The notes below the pieces were generated by a model. The model saw only the letters and a list, made by a program, of their open reading frames with translations, was not told the origin of the DNA and made no database searches. A stretch of DNA of 64,000 nucleotides from NCBI RefSeq assembly GCF_014805625.2, contig NW_023998646.1:329120-393119 (forward strand). The letters run 5' to 3'. This document shows, in pieces, positions 1-11,340 of this stretch. Positions within the stretch are counted from its first letter, which is position 1, and every line of letters begins with the position of its first letter. This DNA is from Glossina fuscipes. Lineage: Eukaryota; Arthropoda; Insecta; Diptera; Glossinidae. The translations under genes and the position numbers were made by a program.

Positions 1-200
1 ATAGGCAAATCGCGCGTATTAAGCAATGCTGCTTTAATAGACTTTAAGGAGTCCGATAACGAGGATAAGTGATAGACGTCATTTAGGTTCTTGCAAACTA
101 TTCTGAGCAGATTAAACATAATTATATTTACACTAACTAAGCTTAACTAAGCTAAAGTGCCTAGAGAAGCGGTTAGGGACATTAAAGCTTATGACAAGTA
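1..200. repeat. Dispersed repeat, copy 1 (partner at 59.2-59.4 kb)
   Basis: From about 60 to 195 this stretch can be aligned by eye with 59,221-59,360 in the same orientation. Shared blocks include GTCATTTAG/TATCATTTAG, CTTGCAAA/TTTGCAAA and CCTAGAGAAGCGG/CCTAGAGAAACGG, in the same order and at similar spacing. No coding frame is convincing. It abuts the 3' end of the Jockey-type fragment on the minus strand, so the retrotransposon was probably broken at this junction. Family unknown. Confidence 0.5.
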
Positions 201-1712
201 AGCTCTAACAAGTTGGTGACTGCAAATCGCACTTTCCGGAAGCGAACGAATTAATGGCAAAGGCCAAATGCTGGGTCACAATTCGCTCGAACAACTTGGG
301 CAAGACACTCAAGTTGGCTATGCCTCTGTAGTTCTCAACAAATTGTCTACTTCCACTCTTGTGGATAGGAATAAGGAAACTACTCTTCCAACACGAAGGG
401 AAAACACCTAAATTCATGGACTGGTTAAAAATCTTTGAGATAACGCCACATAACTCGACAGCGCAAGATTTAAGTACACATAATGGAATTCCATCTGGTC
501 CTGGCGCACAAGAATATTTTAGAGAACTCAACCCATTAAAAACGTCGTCTTCCGAAATAACCAAGTTAGGAATTGAAACCGAGTTAGTTATAGGATATGG
601 GTAGTTTGCTGATAAATTTAAATTAGCAATCGAAAAGTTTCGTCGAAAATACTCAGCAAACAGATTTGAGATTTCAAAATCATCCGACGAATCAGAGCCA
701 TTAAAAGAAACTTGAGAGGGATATGTGGAAATTTTTCTTTTAGAGTTAATAAATTTAAAAAAGTATTTAGGATTAGCAAACAGAGAGGATTTAATGAACT
801 TAAGGTATCTACTGTAATAATGATGGTTGAGGGAGTTAAATCCATGCCTCGCCACCGAGTAAGCGAAATAGTCGAGCGCAGAGCCACTTTTCGAATATTT
901 TTTGAATAGCGTGTTTTTTCTATTCTTGTAATATTTAATTGTCTTATTAAACCTGCTTCGAGGTCGGCACTGCTTAATCGGAGCAGATGCAGCAATAGCT
1001 AGATTTAATGTATTGTAGAGCGATAACAATAAGCTTTCAATGCTTCCGCTTGAGATATCAAGCCTCATATGTGAAAGACGATGTTTTAGCAATACAATAT
1101 TGATTTTATGAAAATCATAACATTTATTTAAAAAAGTTTGAATTTGCACATTAAGGCAGTTCAACGAACCATCATTCATATGTTGAAAGGAAATGCACAT
1201 TGATAAATGATAAGGGTCCCCAAGTATACTAAAAGGTGGGCAGCGATTTACGTTAATCTCAGGAAAGTTGGCAAAGCGGAGATCAAGCAGTCTACCATTA
1301 CAATTACGGGTACGATTATATTGAACCAAATTATGATCAAACAATTCATTAAGAACACAACAGCCCTATCAGACGTTGAAGTAGTAATCAAACAGCCAGA
1401 ATTATCAACGTTGCACCAAGTGACTTGAGGCAAGTTGAAGTCACCCAATGCAATGACCAAATCGTTAGGTCTAGATCGCTTGGCCACTTCACAAATGATG
1501 GCAGCGTGTTTCTTGTAAATGGAGATATCAGAATTTGGGAGAATATAGGAGCAGGTTACAAAAAGCTGTTTATTGGGCACTATTGCACGAATGGCGATAA
1601 ATTCAACGTCTGGAGAAGTGGGAAATTTTATTGAATTGGGCGGGACTGACACAGATATTGCAATTAATACACCAATGCGATTCACTCGATCCTTTCTGAA
1701 GACTTCTTTGCT
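190..1712 (-). pseudogene. Jockey-type non-LTR retrotransposon ORF2 fragment (endonuclease + N-terminal RT), broken
   Basis: Read on the minus strand, this is the middle of an ORF2 polyprotein. From 1,712 to about 1,330 comes the APE-type endonuclease: a VFRKDRVNR..GVLIAI segment, then LGDFNLPQVTW, the GDFN metal-binding motif. A frameshift near 1,340 moves to a second frame that carries the end of the endonuclease (NCNGRLLDLRFANF) and the linker rich in K, N and Y. The N-terminal reverse transcriptase follows: CAPGPDGIP, then FPSCWKSSFLIPIHKSG and VENYRGIANLSVLPKLFE. Another frameshift near 240 leads into a short VTNLLELT piece, and the element stops near 190. The catalytic YADD part of RT and everything after it are missing, and the 5' end (ORF1 and the first part of the endonuclease) is also absent. 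A very similar stretch lies at 63,430-63,785 on the other strand. The Jockey-type assignment is from motif style; the exact clade is not certain. Confidence 0.85.
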
Positions 1713-1794
1713 GCAAGTTTATGTAGCAAAGCATGAATTTTGAATTTTTATGTTCCATACTTGCAGTAATAGTTTTTACACTACCGTACTAACT

Positions 1795-2060
1795 CTGGCA
1801 TATAACTCAACTAAGAAAAAATTAGTGAAATAACTTTATTGATAACTTTATTAATGTTCAAACAAAGAACTTCGTGTTTACATTGAATTTTTTTTACTTA
1901 ACGCAGCGTATCTTCGGTTGTTGACTTGCTGAATTGTGGAGGAGGAGGAAATTTAAATGTTCCAAATACTACGAAGTAGAAAATTACTGCAACAACCCTC
2001 TCTGACGACAAGTTCGTCCGCATAATTGTCCGTTCCTTGCAAAAGTAGCGCTCACCTGTA
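1795..2060. repeat. Dispersed repeat, copy 1 (partner at 53.04-53.21 kb)
   Basis: Positions 1,833-1,960 align by eye with 53,050-53,175: ACTTTATTA, then AAACAAAGAACTT, GTGTT, a T-rich run, TTACT, a GCAGCG-like block and TTGCTGAATT follow in the same order in both places. No coding potential is seen. The block is followed by a TATATAAACTC stretch near 2,063, which could be a TATA-like box of an LTR, but no matching second LTR or internal coding region is visible. Family unknown. Confidence 0.5.
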
Positions 2061-2169
2061 ACTATATAAACTCTAAAGGTAGTTGGTTTCTCTGTCCAAT
2101 TCGTCTGTTAAGTACCTTACAATTGCACATAAAAGTATTGGCATCTCTCTGCAACTATCATTAAAGTAA

Positions 2170-4790
2170 GTAAGTTTTATAATATGTGCAAAATATCTTT
2201 TTCTTTGTTTCGTAGCATTATTTTGATATATTCCATTTAGGTCATACCTGGGTGCCTCCCTTATACACTCATATTTTTGAACATTTTGTGTTAATTCTTC
2301 TCATCATATTCGTACAAGTGGTTTTATATAATATATAATCTTATATATATATATGTGTATATAGAAAGAGAGCATTTATCTCCCCTTGAACGTCTCCTGA
2401 TTAGTTTTATTCAATTTTTAGAGACCTGGCGTTCGATTTTCGCATGGCGACGTTACGCAAGAAATTTTTGTGCCAAGCAAAACATAACTACGCAGCAAAA
2501 TAAGCATCACAGCAACAAATCGGGATAGATCGAACGATGAAACTTTCTTTCGTGGCATAAACTTAGCCAAGGTCGTCAGAAGAAGAGCAAGCGTGACCTC
2601 GTGAAGCTGGTTTATTCATTTGATTTGTTGTAGGTATTGCTTCGTCGCGCTTATTATTTTGTATCTTGGATAAATTCCCTTCTTTTAAGCCCTTGAAATA
2701 ACATTTGCAAAAAGTCTTGCTTATTTTAGAGAAAATGTGTGTAGAAGTGGAAGCTTTTTTTTAAAGGAAAAACAGAAACTGCATATATTGACGAATTAAG
2801 AGGAAAAATATTGAAGCAGCGTGGAAAATTTTTCAAAGTTCGAAAGTTGGTTGGTTCGCGAGAAAAATCGAAAGATAGCTTGCGGTCTGTTTCAAAGAAA
2901 TTAAAAATAAACCTTTTCAAAAGGTAACCGAAGTGCAAACCCCGCCATCCGCTATGCGCTATTGTTCATGCGTCTTGTTCATGTTACTAAACTTTGACCA
3001 CTGATGAGATGAATGTTATAAAAATAAATAAAAGGAGAGAAATTTAAACGGCATTGTCGTCGTCGAAAATGCTGTTTTATAATGTTCGCGATGGCATCAT
3101 ATTCGGCAATTACATCACATATGAAGAAAAGAAGTTCATAATGATTTGCATTCCGTGAGGTTGGATAAGTATGGTTTAGAAATTTCCGAAAATTACTGAA
3201 ACAAATCCATGCCTCATATAAAAGGCAATTATTGCACTTTACTTCAAAATGGAAAATAGCGCATGAAAGTGAACATTCAGACTGACCAAGCCGTATGTAT
3301 AATAAATGCAACACACTTTTTATATCTTCTTGTAGTCACGGCATATTGTCTTCACTGTAGTTGAATTTGAGCAGCAAAAGAAAATTTGCTTTTTCGTATT
3401 TCGGATTTATCTCCTAACGAAGCACGGAGATAGCGTAATTTAACTCACTCGTTTCCACGAAATCGACATCGGAATCTCGATTAAATTTATTTAATTATTT
3501 ATTAATAAACCCAATTGCTTCCTTCCGTTGTGTCCTTAATTTGTTTGTTTGTTGTTGAAAAACGTCAAAACTACAATGCTTTGTTTCTGATCGACAAAAA
3601 TGAAATACAATTGTACTTCTGAGAAAACCGAAACAATCTTACACACGTAAAATATTTGAAAACGCGTTCTCCAATAAAGCTCTTGAAAACTGCTATAAAT
3701 AATAATGAGGATTATGTTCCATATTACAATGTTTCTGTTATCCCAATTGCTAAGACGTACCGGGGCGAAGAACATCTTGCGGACTTTTCATATTTTTATT
3801 AATATGGAATAATTTCAACGAACGCGTAAAAGAAAACGAATCTTCATTTCACTGGCTTTTATTTAATATCATAATTTTCTTTGTCCAAATTTGCCGTTAA
3901 GTTCACTGACCGTAAATAATGGATGGAATGGAATAAACTTTATATATTTTGAGCGTTTTTAATTAAATTCGCTTTTTTCAATTATTCTACTTAAGTAGAG
4001 ACAAAAAAAAGATGAGTTTAATATGACCGAACTTTAATTTCTGATGTCCGTTGCAGTCGTGTATTTTGCTTGTGCACATTTGTATATCTTTTAACATTTG
4101 CTTTTTTTAAGGGTATAATAATAATTTATTTTGCGCGCAGAATAGAAAAACGCTTAAAACTTGGATACAATTAAACTCTATATAAAATAATAACGAAAGC
4201 AATTAAAGCTTCACAATAGAGACGGACAAAATCCGAGTTAAACAATAAATTAAATTTCATAAAACTAACAATTCCAATATTTATTCACATAAATAGCAAA
4301 TAATTATATAATAATCGTTAATTAATCGATGATGATGTATGTTTTCCCTAACGGCAATAATGAAAGGAAAAATGTCATATAAAAAACTGCGTAAATTTTA
4401 AATAGTTATAATAATAGTAAATAATAAATAGTTATATAAATATTTTTCTTTAATTTAAAATTTTACATTTTCATGAACTCTAAAATCAAACCTTTTTTAT
4501 ATTTTTATTATTTATTAATATTTTTATAAAGAAATGTAATTACAAATATGTTATAAAAAGCCTACTACAAGAAAATTTTGATACTGGCCTAGTAATAACC
4601 TGGGGAGGAAATGTTATAATAGAAATACTCCCAACTTGATGACAGAGGGAAGGGAAGTTTAAGTATCTAAAAGTTAAAAATTCCTACTATGGGTCCTACT
4701 GTTTCTTACTCTTACTATTACAAAAAATATGTTTTTATACTAAATTTTTAAGAATTCTTTATGATATGGAATAAAAACGTAAGTCAAAAT
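2170..4790. other. AT-rich non-coding DNA, no gene recognised
   Basis: Open frames here are short and show no recognisable domain. The stretch becomes strongly AT-rich from about 3,800 on. An (AT)n run lies at about 2,340-2,362. Probably 5'UTR intron or upstream DNA of the GABA-B receptor gene. Confidence 0.6.
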
Positions 4791-4804
4791 TGTCTAGATA
4801 AATA

Positions 4805-5143
4805 GAAAGGGCTTATCTCGATTTGCCTTTCTCAATACGGTTCATATCACAAGGTCGTGCTTTTATTTACAACCAATTTCTTTAAAGGTAGGATTATTTA
4901 CAGTTTACTTATTTTGACAGCATTCTTACCTTAAACTTTCTTTTCGACTCAAATGTTCTTTTCCGACTGACTCTGCCTTCTGCATATATTCTGTTAATAT
5001 ATATTTTTCATCGGCCGGCAACTGTGTGACGCGCCACGAATTTGCAGTTGATTGTTCCCTCTCTCGGCAATGTATTTTCTGGGAAAGTCAATTAATTGGA
5101 GTAAACTGGATATGGGATTTCCGTAATAAAAATATAACTATAT
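4805..5143. repeat. LTR-like dispersed repeat, copy A
   Basis: Shares ordered blocks with copies at 22,490-22,765 and 23,230-23,595. Examples: CCGACTGACTCTGCCTT..TATTCTG matches GATTGACTCTGCCTTTCGCAAGTATTCTG in copy B. GGGAAAGTCAATTAATTGG..CCGTAAT matches GGGAAAATTAATTAGTTGG..TCGTAAC in copy C. The block ending in a GTAAT/GTAAC motif could be an LTR terminus, but no coding region or duplication of a target site was identified. Confidence 0.5.
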
Positions 5144-5185
5144 AATAATATGTAAAATTATTAAATTATAACATTATATATAATT

Positions 5186-5285
5186 TTCTGAACCTTTAGA
5201 GATATTGTAGACTTTGTACTTATAAACATCAAATATTCTGATCCTTTAGAAATATTTGAGATTTTGTACTTGCAAACATCGGTTG
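5186..5285. repeat. 50-bp tandem duplication (2 copies)
   Basis: Two adjacent units, 5,186-5,235 and 5,236-5,285, have exactly 50-bp period. Both begin TTCTGA.CCTTTAGA and contain TTTGTACTT..AAACATC. A few substitutions separate them, so the duplication is not very recent. Confidence 0.8.
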
Positions 5286-5967
5286 CTTAGACATTTTATT
5301 TTTTAATATACAGATGACAGGAGGAAACAAACATAGTTTAATGCTGTTCCATTTATGACGACTGTGCAGTTGTAAAGGTTCGCCTTATGATTACGATACA
5401 CACAAAAACATCACCGAGGTCAATGCAATTTTTCCCCATAACGAACATGCCGTTGCCTTTACAATTCTGCATACAAAGTCCAACGTAAGTCCTCATATAT
5501 AAACTAACGAAGGCGAATGCAATTAATATCTCCCACATTTTGGTAGTTTCTAGTCCTTGTAGTCCTTGGTAGTCTAGTGCTTGTCAGATTGACCTCATGG
5601 CAAAGCTTACTAGACCGACAGCAAAGAAAAAAATCTTTGAATTTCAAGTTTCTATAGTTTATCTTTGGACGGATTTGATTTTTGCCTGACCATAAGTAAA
5701 TCGAAAGGGTTAGGAACAAGTAGGTTCGCTTATGACGTTATCATTATCACAGTTTGGTGTCCGGACACAAGATTACACCGGCAATATTTTATAGAATATT
5801 CGATGTAAATGTTAACGCTTTGCTAGCACGTGGCAACTTCAATATACACCTCAGATGAGGGTATAACAAACTTTAGCAAAATAAATGTTTAGAATTTTTG
5901 TTTATATGTAGTTTAGTACCTTGTCTTTGGCTTATCGCTCATCCCTCGTTTCTTTTTTTGCTTTCAG

Positions 5968-6228
5968 GATATGACATGTGATGGTATTTTAACTTTTTGG
6001 ATATATTTCTTCTTAATTTTGTCTGTATTGCTAAACGAGTTTCGGCTAATAAAAGCTGGTCGTCCTAATGAATTGCACATTGGCGGCATTTTTCCAATAG
6101 CTGGCAAAGGAGGATGGCAGGGTGGTCAAGCTTGCATGCCCGCGGCAAGACTGGCATTGGATGATGTGAATAAAGAGACAAATCTTTTGCCGGGTTTTCG
6201 TCTTATACTACATAGCAACGACAGTGAG
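5968..6228 (+). CDS. GABA-B-R1: First coding exon of metabotropic GABA-B receptor subunit 1
   Basis: This exon encodes the N-terminus of a class C G-protein-coupled receptor, the GABA-binding subunit of the heterodimeric GABA-B receptor in neuronal membranes. Translation from the ATG at 5,971 gives 86 codons. Residues 6-21 form a hydrophobic run (ILTFWIYFFLILSVLL), fitting a signal peptide. From residue 34 the sequence ELHIGGIFPIAGKGGWQGG, then ACMPAARLALDDVN and LLPGFRLILHSNDSE, is the first strand and helix of the Venus-flytrap ligand-binding domain; it is near-identical to the fly subunit as I remember it. A polypyrimidine tract plus CAG ends at 5,967, so the exon starts 3 bases before the ATG and the gene should have an upstream 5'UTR exon. 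The donor is GAG|GTAAAT at 6,228/6,229, a phase-0 boundary. In the family the next residue is Cys. No continuation exon was recognised downstream. The full receptor is roughly ten times longer, so this is a partial gene. Identity is very likely; exact gene structure is inferred. Confidence 0.93.
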
Positions 6229-6429
6229 GTAAATTGAAAAAAAAAAAAACAATTATTTCCTATACAAGATCCTCATGTCAAGTCTAACTGGTGGAAAAAA
6301 ATGAAAACTTGGTTACATGTCGTGAATTATTTGTTTGAAGATAAAATTTTTTGCTGCTTGAGTACATTTTATTAAAGTGGTATAACACCTGTAATCTATT
6401 CTGTGAAATGTATGGTCTCTAAGATCACC

Positions 6430-7216
6430 TGTAAAAATAGTTTAATTGACTAACATTTCGCGAGCAACAGTATCCGCGGCGATGAGAGCATGCATAAAAC
6501 ATGGTGAAATATCATTTAGTGAAGAGGACTAGTGGACGAAACCCTAAGTTGACTGATAGAGACAGGCAAACATTAGGCAGAACTGTGGCCAGCCAACATA
6601 AGCTATCGAAGCAAAAGTGACAGCAGAATTCAACATTCATCCTTTCGATCTAAATAGTACAAAGGGAGCTCCGAAAAACTAACATTCTTAGAAAGGAAAC
6701 AATTGGGAAGCCCTTTCTAACAGAGGCCAACTCTAACCGGCAAGCGTGATCATAAATTATGAACATTTCCTGATAGGAAGAATATGTTCTGGTCAGATGA
6801 AGTATCATGCACGTCCCTTTATACAACATAAGCCTACGCTCACAATAGCCCGAGAAGAGGCTCCGCTATGGCTTGAGCGACTACACCGTAGTATTCACCT
6901 GGTTCTCTTGTACATGTCACTTTAAAACATTGCTGCCAAACACTATCATATTCCAAGACGATAATGCTCCCATACACACAGTAAAAAGGCCCAAAATTCT
7001 TTTGAGGAGCATCATCAAACATTTTCGCAACATAATTGAATTGAATTGAAAGTTATGGGGAGATTTAGAGCCGAGAGTGAAGGGAAAATTTTATTAAAGT
7101 AATTAACAGATGTTTTGTTGCAAGAATGGGAGTGCATTCCGTTGGAGACTATTCGAACACTTTACAGATTTATTCGGCGAAGAACTGCAGCTGTTCTACT
7201 AGTAAATGTTGGTTAA
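6430..7216 (+). pseudogene. Degenerate Tc1-like transposase
   Basis: Fragments of a Tc1/mariner-superfamily transposase, which cuts and pastes DNA transposons at TA sites, follow each other in correct order over several frames. Near 6,530-6,620 a helix-turn-helix segment reads SGRNPKLTDRDRQTL, followed by VASQHK. Near 6,785-6,810 FWSDEVSC fits the motif around the first catalytic Asp. Near 6,955 QDDNAPIHT is the hallmark around the second catalytic Asp. Near 7,055 LWGDLEPRVK matches the segment just after the third acidic residue. The C-terminus WECIPLETIRTLYR..RRTAAVL ends at a TAA at 7,214-7,216. The region is about 790 bp against roughly 1 kb for an intact gene, with at least two frameshifts and several stops. 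Terminal inverted repeats could not be defined. It is an inactive remnant in the presumed GABA-B-R1 intron. Confidence 0.85.
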
Positions 7217-10025
7217 ACAGCTTTTGAAAATCAAAAAAAATATTGTGTGTATATCAGGTGCTCTTATTACTACTTACTATTTGGCTGGCTGTTATAGATA
7301 TATTTCTTTTTACGCAGGCACTCCCTTCTGCTTTTTACTACTTGTGCATTACGCGATATAGATGATCACATTTTTACATAATATTATTACCTAACTTGTA
7401 CTACTAATTAAATACACATTAATAGCTCGCGCTCAGAGTTTATTCTTCTCAGGTGTTAAGCATTGCGTATGCAATCTGCCCATTATACGGTACGATACGG
7501 CAACACGACTTCTCAAAGTCTTCCAGTCTGTTCATTGTACTGATTTTCATGTCGATAATTCTACATCATGCAAGAGCACCGACCACACAAAGCATTTCAA
7601 AAAAAACTGCTAAAGGGCAATGAGAAGCTTTTGTTTTGTTTGTTGTATAGTTAAAGTCGTAGAATTGATAACAAATGATTGGTAATAAGCAGAGTAACAC
7701 TGCTAAGCAGTTGTAAGTCAACTGAACACTCTTAAATAATTAGTGTTTCTGAGCAAACAGAAATAATTTTCTAGAGTTATTAAAAATAATTTGGCTACAA
7801 CTCGTGACCGGATATGCCATGGAAAATGTTAAGATAAACAGTTTGTTAAAACACATTATCGAGTTTTAGCCACATATTTTTGGAATATTCATAAAATCCT
7901 TTTCTTACTATTCTATTCTATTTCCTTTTCTCACTAAAAAGGGTGACAGAGGTATTTGGTTTTATCTCTCACGCATACAAGGGTTTTTTGCGCCCCCGAT
8001 TGTATGGCATCCATTTTCCATCGCTCCACGGGGTAATAACGTGCTGCAAATGTTGCACGATATGTGCATATTACACTCGTTTCTCAGCTCAGTTCTACTA
8101 GTTATTGTTAGTAGTATATTCTAGTTATAGTTTCGCTATTATAGGTGGTGAGCCACATCGGCGTTGGCATAAATTTTCGATTTTATTTCTTATGTATAAA
8201 ATTTTTAACAAAGCTGTAAACGGGTGCATATTATTTCATGCTATATTGTGACCAGACTTAGAGAATGGCCTTACTGTTGTGTACAAAAAAAGTTTTTTTT
8301 AAGAAAAACGAGCAAAATATATATACGATACTATAAGTCTAAAATTGCAAAGAAAAAATAGCGTAATAAATACCAGAAAGAAAAACCTGAAGCTTTGACC
8401 AATGCATATCAGTTGAAAATTTTATCCCGTTTCAAAGTTGCTAATAAGATTATAGATGTCTGTATAAAGTGTGGCGAACTTAGAATTTAACTTCAGCAAC
8501 ATAAAGCAAAAAGCAAAACGAACTGAACTGAACAGAAATTTCTTAAGGTATTCATATAAAACACTAACTATTACAGATTAAATTGAAGAGTACGAGTTAC
8601 TTACAAATAGGTGAATAAAGAAGTGGGAGAAAGAGAGAAGCAAACAATCAGTCTACTACGGATGCTAAAGTGTTGAAAATGGTAATTGCTTCGGACTTTT
8701 CACTCAAATAAATCAACGTCAAAACGACACCACTTAATATGCAAGAATGTATATATGTTGAGCGTGCAGCCGATAGCTTGCACCGTTTGAAATTATAAGC
8801 TCTAGTGAACAATACTCAGAAGAGAGCAATGGCAACAATTTTGTACAGCTTAACAACTTTGGGTATTTACGCTTGCTCGTTATCATAACATTAACTGCAA
8901 AGTATTTATAATAAAAGATATTTTACCATAAATTTTCTCACTTTAAAACTATTCTTGTGATTTATATAAGTATAGGAAATTTAAATGAAATATGAATGAT
9001 TCGTGCACATTCATCTTCTAATTTAAATCTTTAAGCAGAAATGTTAAAACAACCTTTATTTTTATTTTCAAAAGTAAGCTATTTCTATGCGTGTGTGTTT
9101 GCGTATATGTGCGTATATATTATTCTGCTTTCAATTTTTCATAACAATAGCAATAGTTTTCAATTATGAAAACGTTAACTGCACGAAAATTGTTCTGCAA
9201 TTTTCGTATCAAGAGAGGGGAATAATTTTTGCTCATTTTTCTATCGCAGTTTCACATTATTTATTGAGGGTAATTTTAGTCTAATAATGAAACTATATTA
9301 ATGTGCAAATTTTGCAACATGACTTTCGGTCAGCCATATCCAACCCCATATGCGCAAGCATATGTACACACAAACATCCCAATTGGCCCATTGGTCGTGT
9401 CCAACAGCATAAAACACTTGAGGCATATCCTTTTCTTATCTGTTTCTTTACTTCTATGGCTTGATCACGTTTTTCTCCCTAACCTCATAGTACACCAACC
9501 ATAAAACGAACACAGAATAAGTCGCTGTTAACATACTAGCGGTTACATGTAAAAAATAAAATGTGCGTTTAAGGAATAGAGAGGTATATTCTTAGAGCTA
9601 TGTCTTGAAAGTGTACATGATGCAATAATTCCATCATTTCTATCTAAATCGTTCACTTCTTTTCATAATCGAGTACTACTTCTGGTTTTCTTACTATAGA
9701 CTATTCTTTTAAGTTATGGCAATATGCAAGCAGACTATGGTTTATTTCTTTAAATTATTTGTAATTAATTTAATGCCTTACATCCATGAAGGGTGGATTA
9801 TATATGGGATTTTAACGATTATAGCCCTACAACGTCGCAATGTAATAATGTTTTCTAATGGCCTAACCGGACCTTCTCCTTTATCCTGTAAGATATAAAA
9901 GAAATCTGGAGTGATCTTACGTGCTCCAAATACTTTTCTATCCATAACGTGATTTTTACATTTAAATCTTTCACTAACTATACACAAACAAAATACTTAA
10001 TAGTTCGCAATAACAATTTACTTTT
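7217..10025. other. Non-coding intronic DNA, no gene recognised
   Basis: No domain is recognisable in any frame. A slightly more GC-rich patch at about 7,940-8,160 interrupts otherwise AT-rich sequence; it has no convincing coding frame. Nothing else stands out. Confidence 0.55.
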
Positions 10026-10040
10026 TATACTCACAATCGA
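10026..10040 (+). repeat. Left target-site duplication of I-like LINE
   Basis: TATACTCACAATCGA here matches TATACTCACCATCGA at 14,268-14,282 with one mismatch. The two copies sit exactly at the points where LINE coding sequence begins and where the TAA tail ends, as expected for target-primed reverse transcription. Confidence 0.9.
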
Positions 10041-10759
10041 TGTAAAAACTGCCAACGCCTGGTCCATACGGCAAAAAGATGCACCAGTCCTCCATCCTGT
10101 GCTAAGTGTGGTCTTCCTCCACATCCTGAAAACTGTAGGCGTAGTTTCTGCTTAAATTACAACGATCAACACTCTGCGTTAGAAAAACAATGCCCACGTT
10201 TTATACAAATGCGTGAAATTCTAAAAATCAAAACAGAAAATTACTGTAGCATGGGTGAAGCGCGACGCAAATACCGGGAAATTAATCCATCTGGAAGCCA
10301 AAGAATTAGCAAAAGCAATACCTACGCTGTTGTCGCCTCGCAAATAGTGCCTAATAAGCCTTTAACTCCAACTTCATCCCACGAAAAATCTGTTCTACCA
10401 TCAACCAAATATAACACTGCCAAACCAGTTCCATTGCCCCCAAAGATAATATTGAAAAAATCAAAACAACAGGATATATTGAAAAAATTAAAACAACAAC
10501 ACATATGCCAAAATCTAATAATCTAAATCCCCCATAATCGCCAGTTCTCAATTCTACTCAACAAATTACAAGCTGTAATGAATCAAATCTTTCATCCCTC
10601 AATCAACCTTCAATTTCAAATTATTCACGTGTGCCCACTTGTGGCGGTTCAACTATACGCAGACACCTAAGTACAGATTATTCTGCTGATAAGAACAAAT
10701 TATTCACTCAAAATTCTTATAGTGACATTTTCGACGGAGACGCTGGCATGTCAACTTAA
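10041..10759 (+). pseudogene. ORF1 (gag-like, zinc-knuckle) remnant of the I-like LINE
   Basis: ORF1 proteins of this type bind the element RNA. The frame starts at the first Cys of a CCHC knuckle, CKNCQRLVHTAKRC (C-x2-C-x4-H-x4-C), followed by CAKCGLPPHPENC and a third, damaged knuckle FCLNYNDQH, in which the second Cys has become Tyr; the minus-strand relative at 24.5 kb still has FCINCNDQH. A low-complexity tail rich in S, N, P and K follows. A frameshift occurs near 10,500 and a stop near 10,537. The end, SYSDIFDGDAG..ST, terminates with TAA at 10,757-10,759. The 5' part is missing by truncation at insertion. Confidence 0.85.
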
Positions 10760-11340
10760 CCTACTTTCCACTGCATATCACTGCAATTAAATAACGTTTT
10801 TAAATTCTACAATGGAACGTTAAGCGACTTCTTAACAATTTTGATGAACTTCGTACACTCGTAAGTGATCTCAGTCCAACCTTTATATCGCTTGAAGAGA
10901 CCCATTGAAGAACCCCTTTTAATCCTATTCCATCCAAATCATATACTGGATACTTCACGAATGCTGATCAAAATTTATATTCCAAACAAGGAGTTGGTGT
11001 TTTTATAAAATCAAGTATACCTCACAAACGCATAAATTTAAGTTCAAATATACAAGCCGTACCGATACAAATAATGTTAAACATAAAATTTGTAGTACTT
11101 TCGCTCTATATTCCACCTTCGCAATCGTTTTCTCAGCAAGAATTCTACAATTTATTCTCCGTACGTCACATTTTGATCTCTGTCAATTCTTTCTTTGGTT
11201 TCCTGGTCTATTTCTGATGATCTACATAACAAGGATCACTTCTGAACCGATCTCAGCTTTTCAATGTCCTCTGCTAATCCAGCAAAACAGGCCAAATTCC
11301 TCCTAGATAAAGCGGATCGGATCAATTACTCCAAACAGGT
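10760..11340 (+). pseudogene. Endonuclease remnant of the I-like LINE, internally deleted
   Basis: The APE-type endonuclease nicks the target DNA. The start LQWNVKRLLNNFDELR and FISLEETH (family consensus W-N, then the catalytic Glu in ET) are readable from about 10,806. A TGA interrupts right after EETH. The middle reads GVGVFIKSS, then FVVLSLYIPPSQ. At about 11,165 the frame jumps, and the GDFN metal-binding block is gone. The C-terminal piece SISDDLHNKDHF, corresponding to the final Asp-His motif, follows at about 11,207. The deletion of GDFN makes this copy catalytically dead. Confidence 0.75.
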
